This document shows positions 17,878-27,023 of a stretch of DNA of 64,000 nucleotides, in pieces. Position 1 is the stretch's first letter; each line of letters begins with the position of its first letter. Below the pieces are notes generated by a model that was given only the letters and a program-made list of their open reading frames with translations, made no database searches and was not told the origin of the DNA. Source of the stretch: DATKWD01 sp035529695 (GTDB lineage Bacteria; Actinomycetota; Acidimicrobiia; Acidimicrobiales; Salinilacustritrichaceae); assembly GCA_035529695.1 (NCBI GenBank), contig DATKWD010000165.1:1-64000 (forward strand), given 5' to 3'. The translations under genes were made by a program, and so were the position numbers.

Positions 17878-18459
17878 ATGGTCGTCATCCTCGGATTCCT
17901 CGCCGGACTGGTCCTCGTCGCACCCGTGGGGCCGGTCGCCCTGACGCTTTTCGGTCTCGGTGCTGCACAGGGCCGTCGCGCTGCGATCGCCGGTGCCGGA
18001 GGGGTCGTCCTGGCCGACCTCATCATCATGCCGATGGCGTTGAGCGGCGCAGGCTTCCTCGGCTCGCTCGACCAGGGCGTGGTCCATCGCCTCGAGGTGT
18101 TCATGGGCATGGCATTGGTGATGCTCGCCATGGTCACGATCCTCCACGCGGAGCGAACCCAGGATGCGCTCGGAGCGATCCGGCATCCGACGCGGGCGCT
18201 GGCGGCGATGACGTTGCTCAACCCCCTGAGCATCGTCGCCTGGACCGGGCTCGCCCTGGCGCTTCCTCCGAGCATCCGTGCCCCGGCGGCGTTGACGGCA
18301 TTCGGTATCGGGGTCGTCCTCGCCTCGGCGGTCTGGCACACCGGACTCGCGGCCGCGTCAGGATCGTTCGCCCCACGGCTGGGTCGCAGACCCCGCACGG
18401 TGCTGACGCAGCTGAGCGGACTCGTTCTGCTGTTCGTCGGTGGCGTCCTGGTCGTGTGA
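17878..18459 (+). CDS. LysE/RhtB-family amino-acid exporter
   Basis: 193 aa from ATG 17878. Six predicted TM segments; opening VVILGFLAGLVLVAPVGPVALTLFGLGAAQGRR carries the PxGP-like motif of the LysE superfamily (APVGPVALT), followed by TLLNPLSIVAWTGLAL, the NP motif of the fourth helix. These proteins expel excess basic or neutral amino acids by proton antiport. Divergent from the Lrp-type gene, which probably activates it when the amino acid accumulates. Confidence 0.82.
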   Translation: MVVILGFLAGLVLVAPVGPVALTLFGLGAAQGRRAAIAGAGGVVLADLIIMPMALSGAGFLGSLDQGVVHRLEVFMGMALVMLAMVTILHAERTQDALGAIRHPTRALAAMTLLNPLSIVAWTGLALALPPSIRAPAALTAFGIGVVLASAVWHTGLAAASGSFAPRLGRRPRTVLTQLSGLVLLFVGGVLVV

Positions 18460-18461
18460 TC

Positions 18462-19286
18462 TCAGGTGCGCTGATCGCCGTCGGCCGGCTCGAGAGGATC
18501 GAACTTCACGCCGGTGATGAGCAGAGCGGTGAGGCGCCTGGGAGCCTCGTTCAGCCAGAAGTTGGCGGACAGCCGCTTGGGGTGGCGGACGTGCCGACGG
18601 CCATCGGCAACCGCATCGACCACGTCGTCGGCCAGCTTCTCCGGGGAGATCGTCGGGAGCAATTGCAGCCGGCGGAGTCGCTTGATGACTCGCTGGCCGC
18701 CAGGCGACGCCTTCTCGACCTGATCCCACATCTCGGTGTCGACCGGACCCGGCGCCACGATCGTGACCCCGACGCCATGAGGCTCGACTTCGCTCCGGAC
18801 CGCAGAGGCGTAGTTGGTGAGTCCGGCCTTCGTACCGCAGTACGGCCCGACTGCCGGGTAGGCGGAGGTCCCTGCGAGCGACGAGGTGTAGACCAGGTGA
18901 CCGCTGCCCCGAGCCAACATCTGTGGCAGGACGAGTCGGGTGAGGATCATCGGCGCTTCGAGGTTCAGCCGATTCACGCGGCGAAGGGTCTCGACGTCGA
19001 CCAGCGCACACGAGTCGATCGTCTCGATCCCGGCGTTGCTCACGAGGACGTCGATCGGGCCGAACCGTTCTTCGACGTCACCGATGAACGACTCGACCGC
19101 ATCGGGGTCGAGCAGGTCGACGGGGAACGCCTCCCCGCCTATCTCGGTCGCCACGTTGTCGAGCGCGTCCTTGTTGCGGGCGGCGACCACGACTCGGGCA
19201 CCTGCGCGAGCGAAGGCCCGTGCCATGGCGGCCCCGATGCCTTGACTGCCGCCAGTGATGACCACACGCTTGCCCTCGAGATCCAT
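18462..19286 (-). CDS. Short-chain dehydrogenase/reductase
   Basis: 274 aa from ATG 19284-19286. NAD(P)-dependent oxidoreductase: cofactor motif TGGSQGIGAAMARAF, NNAG equivalent as SNAGIE, catalytic Ser in YTSSLAG and YxxxK as YCGTKAG, all in order. The C-terminal part after VDTEMW has many basic residues and FWLNEAPRRL, which is longer than the plain 250-residue core and may contact membrane or partner. It ends 3 bases from the convergent LysE gene and is divergent from a second SDR. Confidence 0.85.
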   Translation of the reverse strand: MDLEGKRVVITGGSQGIGAAMARAFARAGARVVVAARNKDALDNVATEIGGEAFPVDLLDPDAVESFIGDVEERFGPIDVLVSNAGIETIDSCALVDVETLRRVNRLNLEAPMILTRLVLPQMLARGSGHLVYTSSLAGTSAYPAVGPYCGTKAGLTNYASAVRSEVEPHGVGVTIVAPGPVDTEMWDQVEKASPGGQRVIKRLRRLQLLPTISPEKLADDVVDAVADGRRHVRHPKRLSANFWLNEAPRRLTALLITGVKFDPLEPADGDQRT

Positions 19287-19350
19287 CGATCGATCTTCGC
19301 ACAGCCAAACGTCGGTTGTGCGGGTGCGCGAGTCGTGGCAGGTTGCTCCG

Positions 19351-20325
19351 ATGACGACGTACGGAGCGAACACGACCACCGACGAGATCCTCGAAGGGCT
19401 CGACCTGTCAGGCCGCCGGTACGTGATCACCGGAGCAGCCAGCGGGCTGGGCGAGGAGGCCACCCGAGCCCTGACCTCCAGGGGGGCCAGCGTCACGATG
19501 CTGGCCCGCGACCCTCAGAAGAACGCCGACGCGGCCGAACGCATCCGCTCCGACGTCCCCGAGGCTGACCTCGAGCTCGGCACCGTCGACCTCGCGAGCT
19601 TCGAGAGCATCAGGACCTTTGCGACCGCGTACCTCGCCGACCACGACACCATCGACGTCCTCCTCAACAACGCCGGGGTCATGGCCTGCCCGCAAGGACG
19701 AACCGCCGACGGCTTCGAGCTCCAGTTCGGCACGAACCATCTCGGTCACTTCCTGCTCACCGCGCTCCTCTTTCCGGCCCTGATGAGCAGTGACTCGCCG
19801 CGGGTCGTGACCCTTTCGTCGGCTGCCCACGCGACGTGCGACGTGGATCTCGACGACATCGACTTCGAGACCAGCGACTACGACCCGTGGGAGGCCTACG
19901 GCCGATCGAAGACCGCCAATGCCTTGTTTGCCCGAGGCCTTGCGGCCCGCTACGGCGATCAGGGCCTGATCTCGGTGTCGGTGCACCCGGGCGGGATCAT
20001 GACAGCGCTCGGACGCCACCTCACCGAGGAGCTCATGGAGCAGATGATGACCCGCAGCCGCGAGCGGTCGGCGGCGTCGGGCGATGCCGACGGCGGCTTC
20101 GAGTTCAAGAGCCTCGAGGCCGGAGCCGCCACCGAGGTGTGGGCCACGGTCGCAGACCTGGCTGATCACAACGGCGCCTACCTGGCTGATTGCCAAGTCG
20201 GGGTCGAGGGCGGCAACCCGAACTCCACCGGCTTCATGAGGTACCTCGTCGATGACGCCACCGCCGACCGGCTCTGGTCGATGAGCGAGGAGCTGGTCGG
20301 GCAGCGGTTTCCGACGGTGAGTTGA
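19351..20325 (+). CDS. SDR-family oxidoreductase (retinol-dehydrogenase-like)
   Basis: 324 aa from ATG 19351. Rossmann motif TGAASGLGEEATRAL, NNAGVMACP, LSSAAHATCDVDLDDIDFE and YGRSKTANALFARGLAAR give the full SDR set; the catalytic YxxxK is Tyr-Gly-Arg-Ser-Lys. The NNAGVMA-p and long substrate loop place it with WW-domain-oxidoreductase/retinol-dehydrogenase-like proteins common in actinobacteria. The following epoxide-hydrolase gene begins 6 bases past its stop, so the two are probably one transcript acting on the same lipophilic substrate class. Confidence 0.85.
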   Translation: MTTYGANTTTDEILEGLDLSGRRYVITGAASGLGEEATRALTSRGASVTMLARDPQKNADAAERIRSDVPEADLELGTVDLASFESIRTFATAYLADHDTIDVLLNNAGVMACPQGRTADGFELQFGTNHLGHFLLTALLFPALMSSDSPRVVTLSSAAHATCDVDLDDIDFETSDYDPWEAYGRSKTANALFARGLAARYGDQGLISVSVHPGGIMTALGRHLTEELMEQMMTRSRERSAASGDADGGFEFKSLEAGAATEVWATVADLADHNGAYLADCQVGVEGGNPNSTGFMRYLVDDATADRLWSMSEELVGQRFPTVS

Positions 20326-20330
20326 GGCCG

Positions 20331-21308
20331 ATGCCGACGTTTCCGGGGGCGCATCCGGTCGAGGTCGGGTCGGCCGACGAGGCCGATCCGATCACGTTGT
20401 CGGTGCACGAGGCGGGCACCGGCGATGCCGTGGTGTTCTGCCATGGTTTCCCCGACCTCGCGTTCGGGTGGCGCCATCAGCTCGGAGCCGTCGCAGCTGC
20501 CGGTTTCCGCGCGATCGCCCCGGATCAACGGGGGTGCGGACGCAGCAGTGCACCTCGCGGCGTGTCCTCGTACGGCCTCACCGAGCTGACCGGCGACCTG
20601 GTCGGCCTTCTGGATGCGCTCGACATCGAGCAGGCATTCTTCATCGGTCACGACTGGGGTGGTTTCGTCGCCTGGGCCATGCCGGTGCTGCACCCCGAGA
20701 GGGTGCGCGGCGTCGCGGGCCTGTGCACCCCGTACATGCGATTTCCGAGCATCGAGCAGCATCTGTCGATCGTCGATGGCGATGCCGACCGGCAATACGT
20801 CGCCTGGTTTCAACGACCAGGCACCGCGGAGGCCGAGATGGATGGCAACGTCGAGACCATCCTCACCCGCATCTTTCGAGGTGGTGTGCCGCTGACCGAG
20901 GCCCTCGAACACGCGATGGCGAGCGGGTCGCTCGACATGAACCCGTTCCTGGACGCCGCCTCCTGGCCGGTGATGGGGACGCCGCTCTGCGAGCCGGCCG
21001 AGATGGCGCACTACGTCGCGGCATTCGAGCGCTCAGGCTTCGCGGGCGGCGTCAACTGGTACCGGAACATCGATCGGAACGCGCTCGAACATCCCGAGAT
21101 CGGCCGACGCGACCTCGCCATCCCGTGCCTCATGCTGACCGCCGAGCTCGATCCAGGGTTGCGGCCCGAGTTCGCCGACGGCATGGAACAGCGCATCGCC
21201 GATCTCACCCGTCACGACCTGACCGGAGTCGGCCACTGGATCCAGCAGGAGGTGCCCGATGTGGTGACCGGCCACCTGATCGACTGGCTGGGAGCAAGCT
21301 GCCGTTGA
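20331..21308 (+). CDS. Alpha/beta hydrolase, epoxide-hydrolase type
   Basis: 325 aa from ATG 20331. Oxyanion motif FCHGFPDLAFGWRHQ, nucleophile elbow GHDWGGFVAW with catalytic Asp108 instead of Ser (the soluble epoxide hydrolase pattern), and C-terminal His in TGVGHWIQQE. A cap domain lies between. Epoxide hydrolases open epoxides through an ester intermediate on this Asp; a dehalogenase could share the pattern but usually has a Trp pair not obvious here. Cotranscribed with the SDR upstream. Confidence 0.82.
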   Translation: MPTFPGAHPVEVGSADEADPITLSVHEAGTGDAVVFCHGFPDLAFGWRHQLGAVAAAGFRAIAPDQRGCGRSSAPRGVSSYGLTELTGDLVGLLDALDIEQAFFIGHDWGGFVAWAMPVLHPERVRGVAGLCTPYMRFPSIEQHLSIVDGDADRQYVAWFQRPGTAEAEMDGNVETILTRIFRGGVPLTEALEHAMASGSLDMNPFLDAASWPVMGTPLCEPAEMAHYVAAFERSGFAGGVNWYRNIDRNALEHPEIGRRDLAIPCLMLTAELDPGLRPEFADGMEQRIADLTRHDLTGVGHWIQQEVPDVVTGHLIDWLGASCR

Positions 21309-21326
21309 CCCGCTGGCGGCCCGCGG

Positions 21327-24002
21327 TCAGTTCAGGCGACTGGGCTCCAGGCGCTGCCGGTCGAGGAGCTCGGGGATCTGCTCGGGTCGCACGCTCGGAC
21401 TGAAGAGCCACCCCTGGAGCGCATCGGTTCCCATGCGGATGGCTGCGTCGGCCTGCTCGATGCTCTCGACGCCCTCGGTGATGATCTGGGCGCCCAGAAG
21501 GTGGGCCGTGTCGATGATCAGCTGAACCAACGCGGCATCGAAACTTCCCGGGTTGGTCACGTGCTCGGTGAAGCTCCGGTCGATCTTGATGAAGTCGATG
21601 GGGAGCACGCGGAGCTGTGTGATGCTGGAGTGCCCGGTTCCGAAGTCGTCGATGGCGATGCGGATGCCGTTGGCACGCAGCGCCTCGAGGGTCATGCGCG
21701 CCTCGTCGGTGTCCTGCACGAGCGCGGTTTCGGTGATCTCGACGCTCAGAAGCGCCGGATCGATCTCGAGCTCACGCAAGGGACCGAGGATGTCCTCGAC
21801 TGCGGATGCGGCATTGAGGTGACGCGTCGAGATGTTGACCGTGATGGCCAGATCCGCCATGCCGTTCTCGAGTGTCGACCAATTCGCCAGCTGCTGGGCC
21901 GCCGCTTCGACCACCCAGCGGTCGATCTCGATGATGAGGTCGCTCCGCTCTGCGATCGGGATGAAGTACTCAGGCGTGATCAGTCCGTGGACTGGATGGT
22001 CCCAGCGAATCAGTGCTTCGACCGAGTTCAGCTGACCGCTGACATCCACGATCGGCTGGTATTCGAGACGGAGCTCGCCGCCTTCGATCGCGTCCAGGAT
22101 CTCCGAGTTGAGCTGGGCGGTTCGGTGGTTCTCGTCGAGGAGCTCTTCGGTGCAGTACGCAAACCGGTTCCGGCCCGTGTTCTTCGCCTCGTACGCCGCG
22201 AGGTCGGCGTGTTTGACCAGCGCACTCACCGTCGAATCCGCATCGCTGATGGCGATTCCTATGCAGGCGCTGATGCTCACGAGTGCGCCGGTCGAGAGCT
22301 TCATGGGCCCGCCGATCGAGGTGAGCATTCGTTGCGCGACCTCGCCGGCGACGCGCTGGGTGATCGGACCGTCGAGGATCATGACGAATTCGTCGCCTCC
22401 CAGCCGGCACACCACATCGGCGCTCCGACAGTGTTGCGCGAGTCGTTTGGCGACCTCGACGAGGACTTCGTCACCGGCCGAGTGGCCGTGGCCGTCGTTC
22501 ACGTCCTTGAAACCGTCGAGATCCACTTCGAGCACCGCGATCGGCTGGCTCTGCTCCGACGCGAGCCGTGCCTCGATCGTCTCCATGGCCGACGATCGGT
22601 TCGGCAAACCAGTGAGGCCGTCATGACTCGCCTGCCACAGGACGTCGGCCTGTGCAGCCTCGCGGGCGTGAATCGAGGTCAGCAAGGTGTCAATGACCCG
22701 CTTCAGCGTGGCCCCCAACTGGCCCGGAACAGTCTGCTCGAGGTCTGGGTGGGTCAGCTCGCCCTCGGCCAGCACGGTCGCCTGTCGACGGATCAGGCGG
22801 ATGTTCGAGGAGGCCTCGGACAGCGCCTCGCCCGCCAGGTAGACCTCGCGGGGGCCTGTCGGATGGAATCGCTCGGTCTCACCATCACGGAGTGACTGCG
22901 CGGCCTTGGCGAGCCGACGGACCGAGTGGCTGAACACCAGCGCGACCGCGACCGTGGCCACCAAGGTCACGATCCCGGTCATGATCAGGAGCAGGCGCGC
23001 GCGGCTGATCGTCTCTGACGCGAGATCGCCGCGTTCGGCGGCGACAGCGATCAGCTCGTTGCCGGCGGCACGGGTCAAGTCGACCCACGAGGTGTTCGAG
23101 GACTCGGCCGCGACGAGAAACGTCTCGAGCTCTGCCAGGTCGTTGATGGCGACCGTCCACACTTCGCCTGGTTGTGCGTCAAGTCCCTCGGCGAGGGCCC
23201 GCTCGATCTGATTGTCGACCGAGCGGAGCAGATTCTTCTCCGCTGCGGCCTCACGAATGCCCGTGAGTTTCTCGGCCAGCGGGTCGCTGACGCCGACCGC
23301 ATCGAGGGTGTCGTTGGCCTGGGTGTACGCGCGCCGGTTCTCGATCAAGGCCTGGAGCTCGGTTTCGGGATCGCCGGTCGACTCGACGAACCGCGACGCG
23401 ATCGAGCTCACGAACTGGCCGTTCACCGCCAGCTGAGCGTCCGCCGCCGCCTCGGTGATGGCCAGGGCGCGCAGAAGGTCGTCACCGGCTGACAGAGGCA
23501 GGGCGCGGCGCTGGAGTTGCCGGGCTGCATCGGCGCCGGTCGCCTCGACGGTCACCATCAGGGTCTGGTATCGGGCCGCGGTGTCGAGGTTGTCGGTCCT
23601 CGTCGATCGAAGGTCTTCGAGGTCCGCGTGGATCTCGGGCCAGTCGCCGGTGAGGGAGTCGGTGGTCCTCACGGACTGGGCGTACCGCTCTTCGATGTCC
23701 ACGCCGATGACATCCTCGACCAGTTGAGAGTCGACACCGAACTGCTCCACGCCGACAGCGGCGATCGACCACGTGCGCTCATCGGACAATGCAGCTTGCA
23801 GCCGAATCGCGCTGATGCGCCGCTCCGCGATCGGAACGATTTCCGAGATCGTCGCTCGCTGCTGGTCGGCCTCCCGCAGGTCCTGGACGATCAGGCTGCC
23901 GACCACGAGGAGAGGTACCCCGACCAACCCCAGCAACAGCGGAACCACGCCGAGTCGGAGCGTCGCGCGACTCCTCGCGGTGGTGCTTCCTCGCTCGTCC
24001 AT
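21327..24002 (-). CDS. Transmembrane GGDEF-EAL protein (c-di-GMP synthesis/breakdown)
   Basis: 891 aa from ATG 24000-24002 with GGAGGG upstream. N-terminal TM helix (LGVVPLLLGLVGVPLLVVGS), a roughly 310-residue periplasmic helical sensor, a second TM helix (LLLIMTGIVTLVATVAVALVF), HAMP-like linker, then GGDEF with RLGGDEF and an RxxD inhibitory site (RSAD) just before it, then EAL with EYQPIVD, VEALIRW, NISTRHL, IDDFGTG and KIDRSF. All catalytic residues look intact in both domains. The sensory domain resembles nitrate-sensor-type four-helix bundles. Divergent from the cupredoxin lipoprotein gene. Confidence 0.88.
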   Translation of the reverse strand: MDERGSTTARSRATLRLGVVPLLLGLVGVPLLVVGSLIVQDLREADQQRATISEIVPIAERRISAIRLQAALSDERTWSIAAVGVEQFGVDSQLVEDVIGVDIEERYAQSVRTTDSLTGDWPEIHADLEDLRSTRTDNLDTAARYQTLMVTVEATGADAARQLQRRALPLSAGDDLLRALAITEAAADAQLAVNGQFVSSIASRFVESTGDPETELQALIENRRAYTQANDTLDAVGVSDPLAEKLTGIREAAAEKNLLRSVDNQIERALAEGLDAQPGEVWTVAINDLAELETFLVAAESSNTSWVDLTRAAGNELIAVAAERGDLASETISRARLLLIMTGIVTLVATVAVALVFSHSVRRLAKAAQSLRDGETERFHPTGPREVYLAGEALSEASSNIRLIRRQATVLAEGELTHPDLEQTVPGQLGATLKRVIDTLLTSIHAREAAQADVLWQASHDGLTGLPNRSSAMETIEARLASEQSQPIAVLEVDLDGFKDVNDGHGHSAGDEVLVEVAKRLAQHCRSADVVCRLGGDEFVMILDGPITQRVAGEVAQRMLTSIGGPMKLSTGALVSISACIGIAISDADSTVSALVKHADLAAYEAKNTGRNRFAYCTEELLDENHRTAQLNSEILDAIEGGELRLEYQPIVDVSGQLNSVEALIRWDHPVHGLITPEYFIPIAERSDLIIEIDRWVVEAAAQQLANWSTLENGMADLAITVNISTRHLNAASAVEDILGPLRELEIDPALLSVEITETALVQDTDEARMTLEALRANGIRIAIDDFGTGHSSITQLRVLPIDFIKIDRSFTEHVTNPGSFDAALVQLIIDTAHLLGAQIITEGVESIEQADAAIRMGTDALQGWLFSPSVRPEQIPELLDRQRLEPSRLN

Positions 24003-24106
24003 GGTGGAGCGCCCTCCAAGCCTCTCTGGGCAGTGGTTCGGCGCGTTCGCTTCGGATCTTGAGCTGATCGCAGTAACGTCACGATTTCTCTGCAAAGGGG
24101 CGATGC

Positions 24107-25342
24107 ATGCGCAAGAGCACGAAGCGTGCGGTGGCCGCGTTCGCCGTGGCCGCGACGGTGATGGTCGCGTGTTCGACTGATTCGGAGCCATCGACCCAGG
24201 TGCTCGGCACCAGCGTCACCCGTGATCGCGCTGCTGAGCTCGATGCAGTTGTCGACGCGGTCGACGACTCCTCGTTTCCTGAGGTCACCCCGCAAGCCCC
24301 GACGGGTATCTATGGGTTCAGTCGGTATGTCTGGACCGATTCGTCGAGCGGAGTCGTACCCTTCCTGGTCGAGGGCCCGCAGGGCAAGCAGCAACGCTGT
24401 CAGGACCCCGATCTGCCGTGCAGCTACCAGGACCTCCGGGCCTTGGCAGCCACGGGTGACGATCCGCCGCCCGAGCTGGGGATGACCCGTGCCGAGCTGG
24501 AAGAGCTCGTCGGTCAGCTCGACGAGTTGAACGGGTTCCTCTCCACGTTCTCGACGATGGACGACGCGTGCGCCGCGGGGTACGCCCCCGAGACCGAACA
24601 GAACCCCAACATGGGAATTCACATGAGCCAGCCGTCGATGCTCGCCGACGGGTTCGCCCCCACCGCCCCCGAGATGCTCCTGTGGGCGAAGCCCGACGGT
24701 GAGTTGATCCCGCGCGCAGAGCTGGGCGAGTGCGACGAGAACGGGCAGTGGACCGGCGGAGACGGCTATCAGATCGTCGGCGCGGCCTTTCTTCTCGCCA
24801 TGACTCCCGAGCACCCTGAGGCGTTCGCAGGCCCGATCGACAATTGGCACATCCACTACAGCGCCTGCAACGGCGCCGAATCCGATGCCATCCAGGGCGA
24901 CGAGCAGTCGTGCGTCGAGGCCGGCGGACAGTTCTTCGAGAAGACGCCGGTCTGGATGATGCACGCCTACGTCGCCGATGGATTCGACAACCAACTCGGG
25001 GTCTTTGCGATGTTCAACGACACGATCTGGCCTCTCGGCCAGGACCTCTCTCTGGGCAATCAGCAGGTCACGCCGAGCGAGTCCGGAGTGTCGGCGCCCA
25101 TCGTCAACTTCGACTTCGGTGACGACCTCCGGGTGGCTGCCGGCGAAACGGTCACCTTCTCCAACAGCGACAGCCTCCCGCACACCGTGACGGCCGGCCT
25201 TCCCGGCGCCGCTTCCGACGACTTCGACAGTGGCGTTCTCGGCGCGGGCGACTCGTTCACCGCCGAATTCGACGAGGCGGGCGAATACCGGTTCTTCTGT
25301 TCGCTCCACCCGCAGATGACGGCGACCATCGTCGTCGATTGA
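24107..25342 (+). CDS. Lipoprotein with C-terminal type-1 copper (cupredoxin) domain
   Basis: 411 aa from ATG 24107 after AAAGGGG. Signal peptide with lipobox MVAC at about residue 22. A long N-terminal part contains paired Cys residues and many His/Met/Trp (PIDNWHIHYSAC, TPVWMMHAYVADG) suggestive of an extracytoplasmic metal- or substrate-binding domain of a family I cannot name. From about residue 325 a plastocyanin-like domain has the four ligands in order: His in LPHTVT, Cys in FFCSLHPQM, then His and Met of that same motif. It probably carries electrons outside the membrane. Divergent from the GGDEF-EAL gene. Confidence 0.8.
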   Translation: MRKSTKRAVAAFAVAATVMVACSTDSEPSTQVLGTSVTRDRAAELDAVVDAVDDSSFPEVTPQAPTGIYGFSRYVWTDSSSGVVPFLVEGPQGKQQRCQDPDLPCSYQDLRALAATGDDPPPELGMTRAELEELVGQLDELNGFLSTFSTMDDACAAGYAPETEQNPNMGIHMSQPSMLADGFAPTAPEMLLWAKPDGELIPRAELGECDENGQWTGGDGYQIVGAAFLLAMTPEHPEAFAGPIDNWHIHYSACNGAESDAIQGDEQSCVEAGGQFFEKTPVWMMHAYVADGFDNQLGVFAMFNDTIWPLGQDLSLGNQQVTPSESGVSAPIVNFDFGDDLRVAAGETVTFSNSDSLPHTVTAGLPGAASDDFDSGVLGAGDSFTAEFDEAGEYRFFCSLHPQMTATIVVD

Positions 25343-25369
25343 CGCCGGCGTCGCCGGGTCTGATCAGGA

Positions 25370-25546
25370 TCAGTAGGTCCTCGCTGAACTGCCGCCGATG
25401 AGAGCCGAAACGAGGATGCCCAATGGAAGCGCTCCCCAGTAGCTGAGGCCGACACCGAGGTTGCCGAGGAACAGCATCAGTAGCCACGTCGACGGGAACG
25501 TCGCCACGAGGAACACGACAAGAAATCCAACCAAAACCCTGACCAT
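25370..25546 (-). CDS. 58-aa hydrophobic membrane protein
   Basis: ATG 25544-25546, with GGAG 7 bases upstream, runs 58 codons to TGA at 25370-25372. The sequence has two hydrophobic stretches, VLVGFLVVFLVATFPSTWLL and LGILVSALIGG, with a NLGVGLSYWGA turn. The composition, ribosome site and fit into the gap between the cupredoxin gene and the thiolase support a real small gene. No family recognised. Confidence 0.55.
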   Translation of the reverse strand: MVRVLVGFLVVFLVATFPSTWLLMLFLGNLGVGLSYWGALPLGILVSALIGGSSARTY

Positions 25547-25674
25547 TGCAGACTCCGATTCACTCGACGAACATGTCGCGTCGAGCCTACGGATCCGGCT
25601 CTCGCGAACTGGTCATGGTCTCGACGTTCTCGAGACTCGGTCGTCCCGGGCGCAGCGACGTCCCGAACGAGCTG

Positions 25675-26898
25675 TCAGACGCGTTCGATGATGATTGCGG
25701 GCGCCATCCCGCCTCCGGCGCACATCGTGATGAGGCCGACCTGCTGATCGCGCCGCTCGAGTTCGTCGAGCACCGTGCCGATCAGAATCGATCCCGTCGC
25801 TCCGATCGGATGACCGAGCGCCATCGCCCCGCCGTTCACGTTCACCTTCTCGCGGTCGAGGTCCAGGTCGCGCTGGAACTTCTCGGACACCACCGCGAAT
25901 GCTTCGTTGATCTCGAACAGGTCGATGTCGCCGAGGGTCATGCCGGCCTTGGCGAGCACCTTGTGTGCGGCCGGAACCGGCGCGTTGAGCATCAGGGTCG
26001 GGTCGTCGCCCATGTTCGAGGTCGCGACGACTCGGGCACGAGGCGTGAGGCCGTGAGCGATCGCGTATTCCTCGCTCGCGAGGAGGATGGCAGCTGCACC
26101 ATCGACGACGCCCGAGGAGTTGCCTGCGTGATGCACGTGCTCGATCGTGAGGTCGGGGAACTTGCGGGCCACGAGCTCGCGGTAGGTGGGAGCGTCGTCG
26201 GTGTGGCGGTAGTCGGCCACGGCCGCGAACGACGGTGACAAGGCGGCGAGCGACTCGGCGGTGGTGCCAGGACGTGGGAACTCCTCGTGGTCGAGCGCCA
26301 GCGTGCCGTCGAGGTTGAACACCGGGACGAGGCTCTTGTCGAAGCGTCCCTCCTCGATCGCCCGGGCCGCCCTCGCCTGTGACTCCGCTGCGTGTGCATC
26401 GAGTGCCGAGCGAGGGATCTGTTCGAGGCTGGCAATCGCGTCGGCGCACACGCCTTGGTGTGGCTGCGGGTGGAGTTCCTGGAGATGGGCGTTGTTGGCC
26501 CCCATCGGCAGCATGCCCTTCTTCGGAAGAGACATCATCTCGGTGCCGCCGGAGATCACGAGGTCTTCCATGCCGGCCATCACGGCGTTGGCGGCGATGT
26601 TGGTGCTGGTGATGCCCGAACCGCAGAAGCGGTCGAGGGTGACCCCGCTGGCCTTGGTGTCGTAGCCGGCATCGAGTGCCGCCATGCGGCCGAGGTCGCC
26701 GCTCTGCTCGCTGACCTGTGAACTGGTTCCCCACACCACGTCGTCGACGTCTGCGGTCTCGAACCCGTTGCGGTCGACCAACGCACGGAGCACCGTCGAT
26801 GCGAGGTGCTGTGGGTGGAGGTGCGCGAGTGATCCCTTGCCCTGCTTGCCGATGCCCCGGGGTGTCCGGCAGGCGTCGATGATGAATGCGTCGGGCAT
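25675..26898 (-). CDS. Acetyl-CoA acyltransferase (thiolase)
   Basis: 407 aa from ATG 26896-26898. Thiolase superfamily, cleaving 3-ketoacyl-CoA or condensing two acetyl-CoA. Acyl-carrying Cys92 in LDRFCGSGI, active-site His in GHPIGATGSI, second Cys in MCAGGGMAPA. Length and motifs are typical of FadA/PaaJ-type degradative thiolases. It is divergent from the indolepyruvate ferredoxin oxidoreductase gene, sharing a 125-bp promoter region, which hints at a common role in amino-acid or fatty-acid catabolism. Confidence 0.9.
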   Translation of the reverse strand: MPDAFIIDACRTPRGIGKQGKGSLAHLHPQHLASTVLRALVDRNGFETADVDDVVWGTSSQVSEQSGDLGRMAALDAGYDTKASGVTLDRFCGSGITSTNIAANAVMAGMEDLVISGGTEMMSLPKKGMLPMGANNAHLQELHPQPHQGVCADAIASLEQIPRSALDAHAAESQARAARAIEEGRFDKSLVPVFNLDGTLALDHEEFPRPGTTAESLAALSPSFAAVADYRHTDDAPTYRELVARKFPDLTIEHVHHAGNSSGVVDGAAAILLASEEYAIAHGLTPRARVVATSNMGDDPTLMLNAPVPAAHKVLAKAGMTLGDIDLFEINEAFAVVSEKFQRDLDLDREKVNVNGGAMALGHPIGATGSILIGTVLDELERRDQQVGLITMCAGGGMAPAIIIERV

Positions 26899-27023
26899 GG
26901 TTCGGTTCCCCTGGTCGCGAGCCGACAACCGTAGGGCACACACCCGAACGTCGACCACCGCAGCGGCGCACGAAGCTCGGCTCGGGTTGCGATACTGGGC
27001 GCGACGACACCGAGGGGGAAGAC

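Noticed and set aside
17586..19568. 660-codon plus frame across the Lrp, LysE and SDR genes
   Set aside because: Crosses three real genes on both strands and has no domain signal.
21501..22895. Plus-strand frame opposite the GGDEF-EAL gene
   Set aside because: Antisense shadow; composition is Val/Arg/Asp-rich and the minus strand has full enzyme motifs.
25341..25373. Small palindromes GACGCCGGCGTC and CTGATC-AG-GATCAG after the cupredoxin gene
   Set aside because: Loops too short and no T-tract for a terminator; the second overlaps the stop of the 58-aa gene and may be chance.
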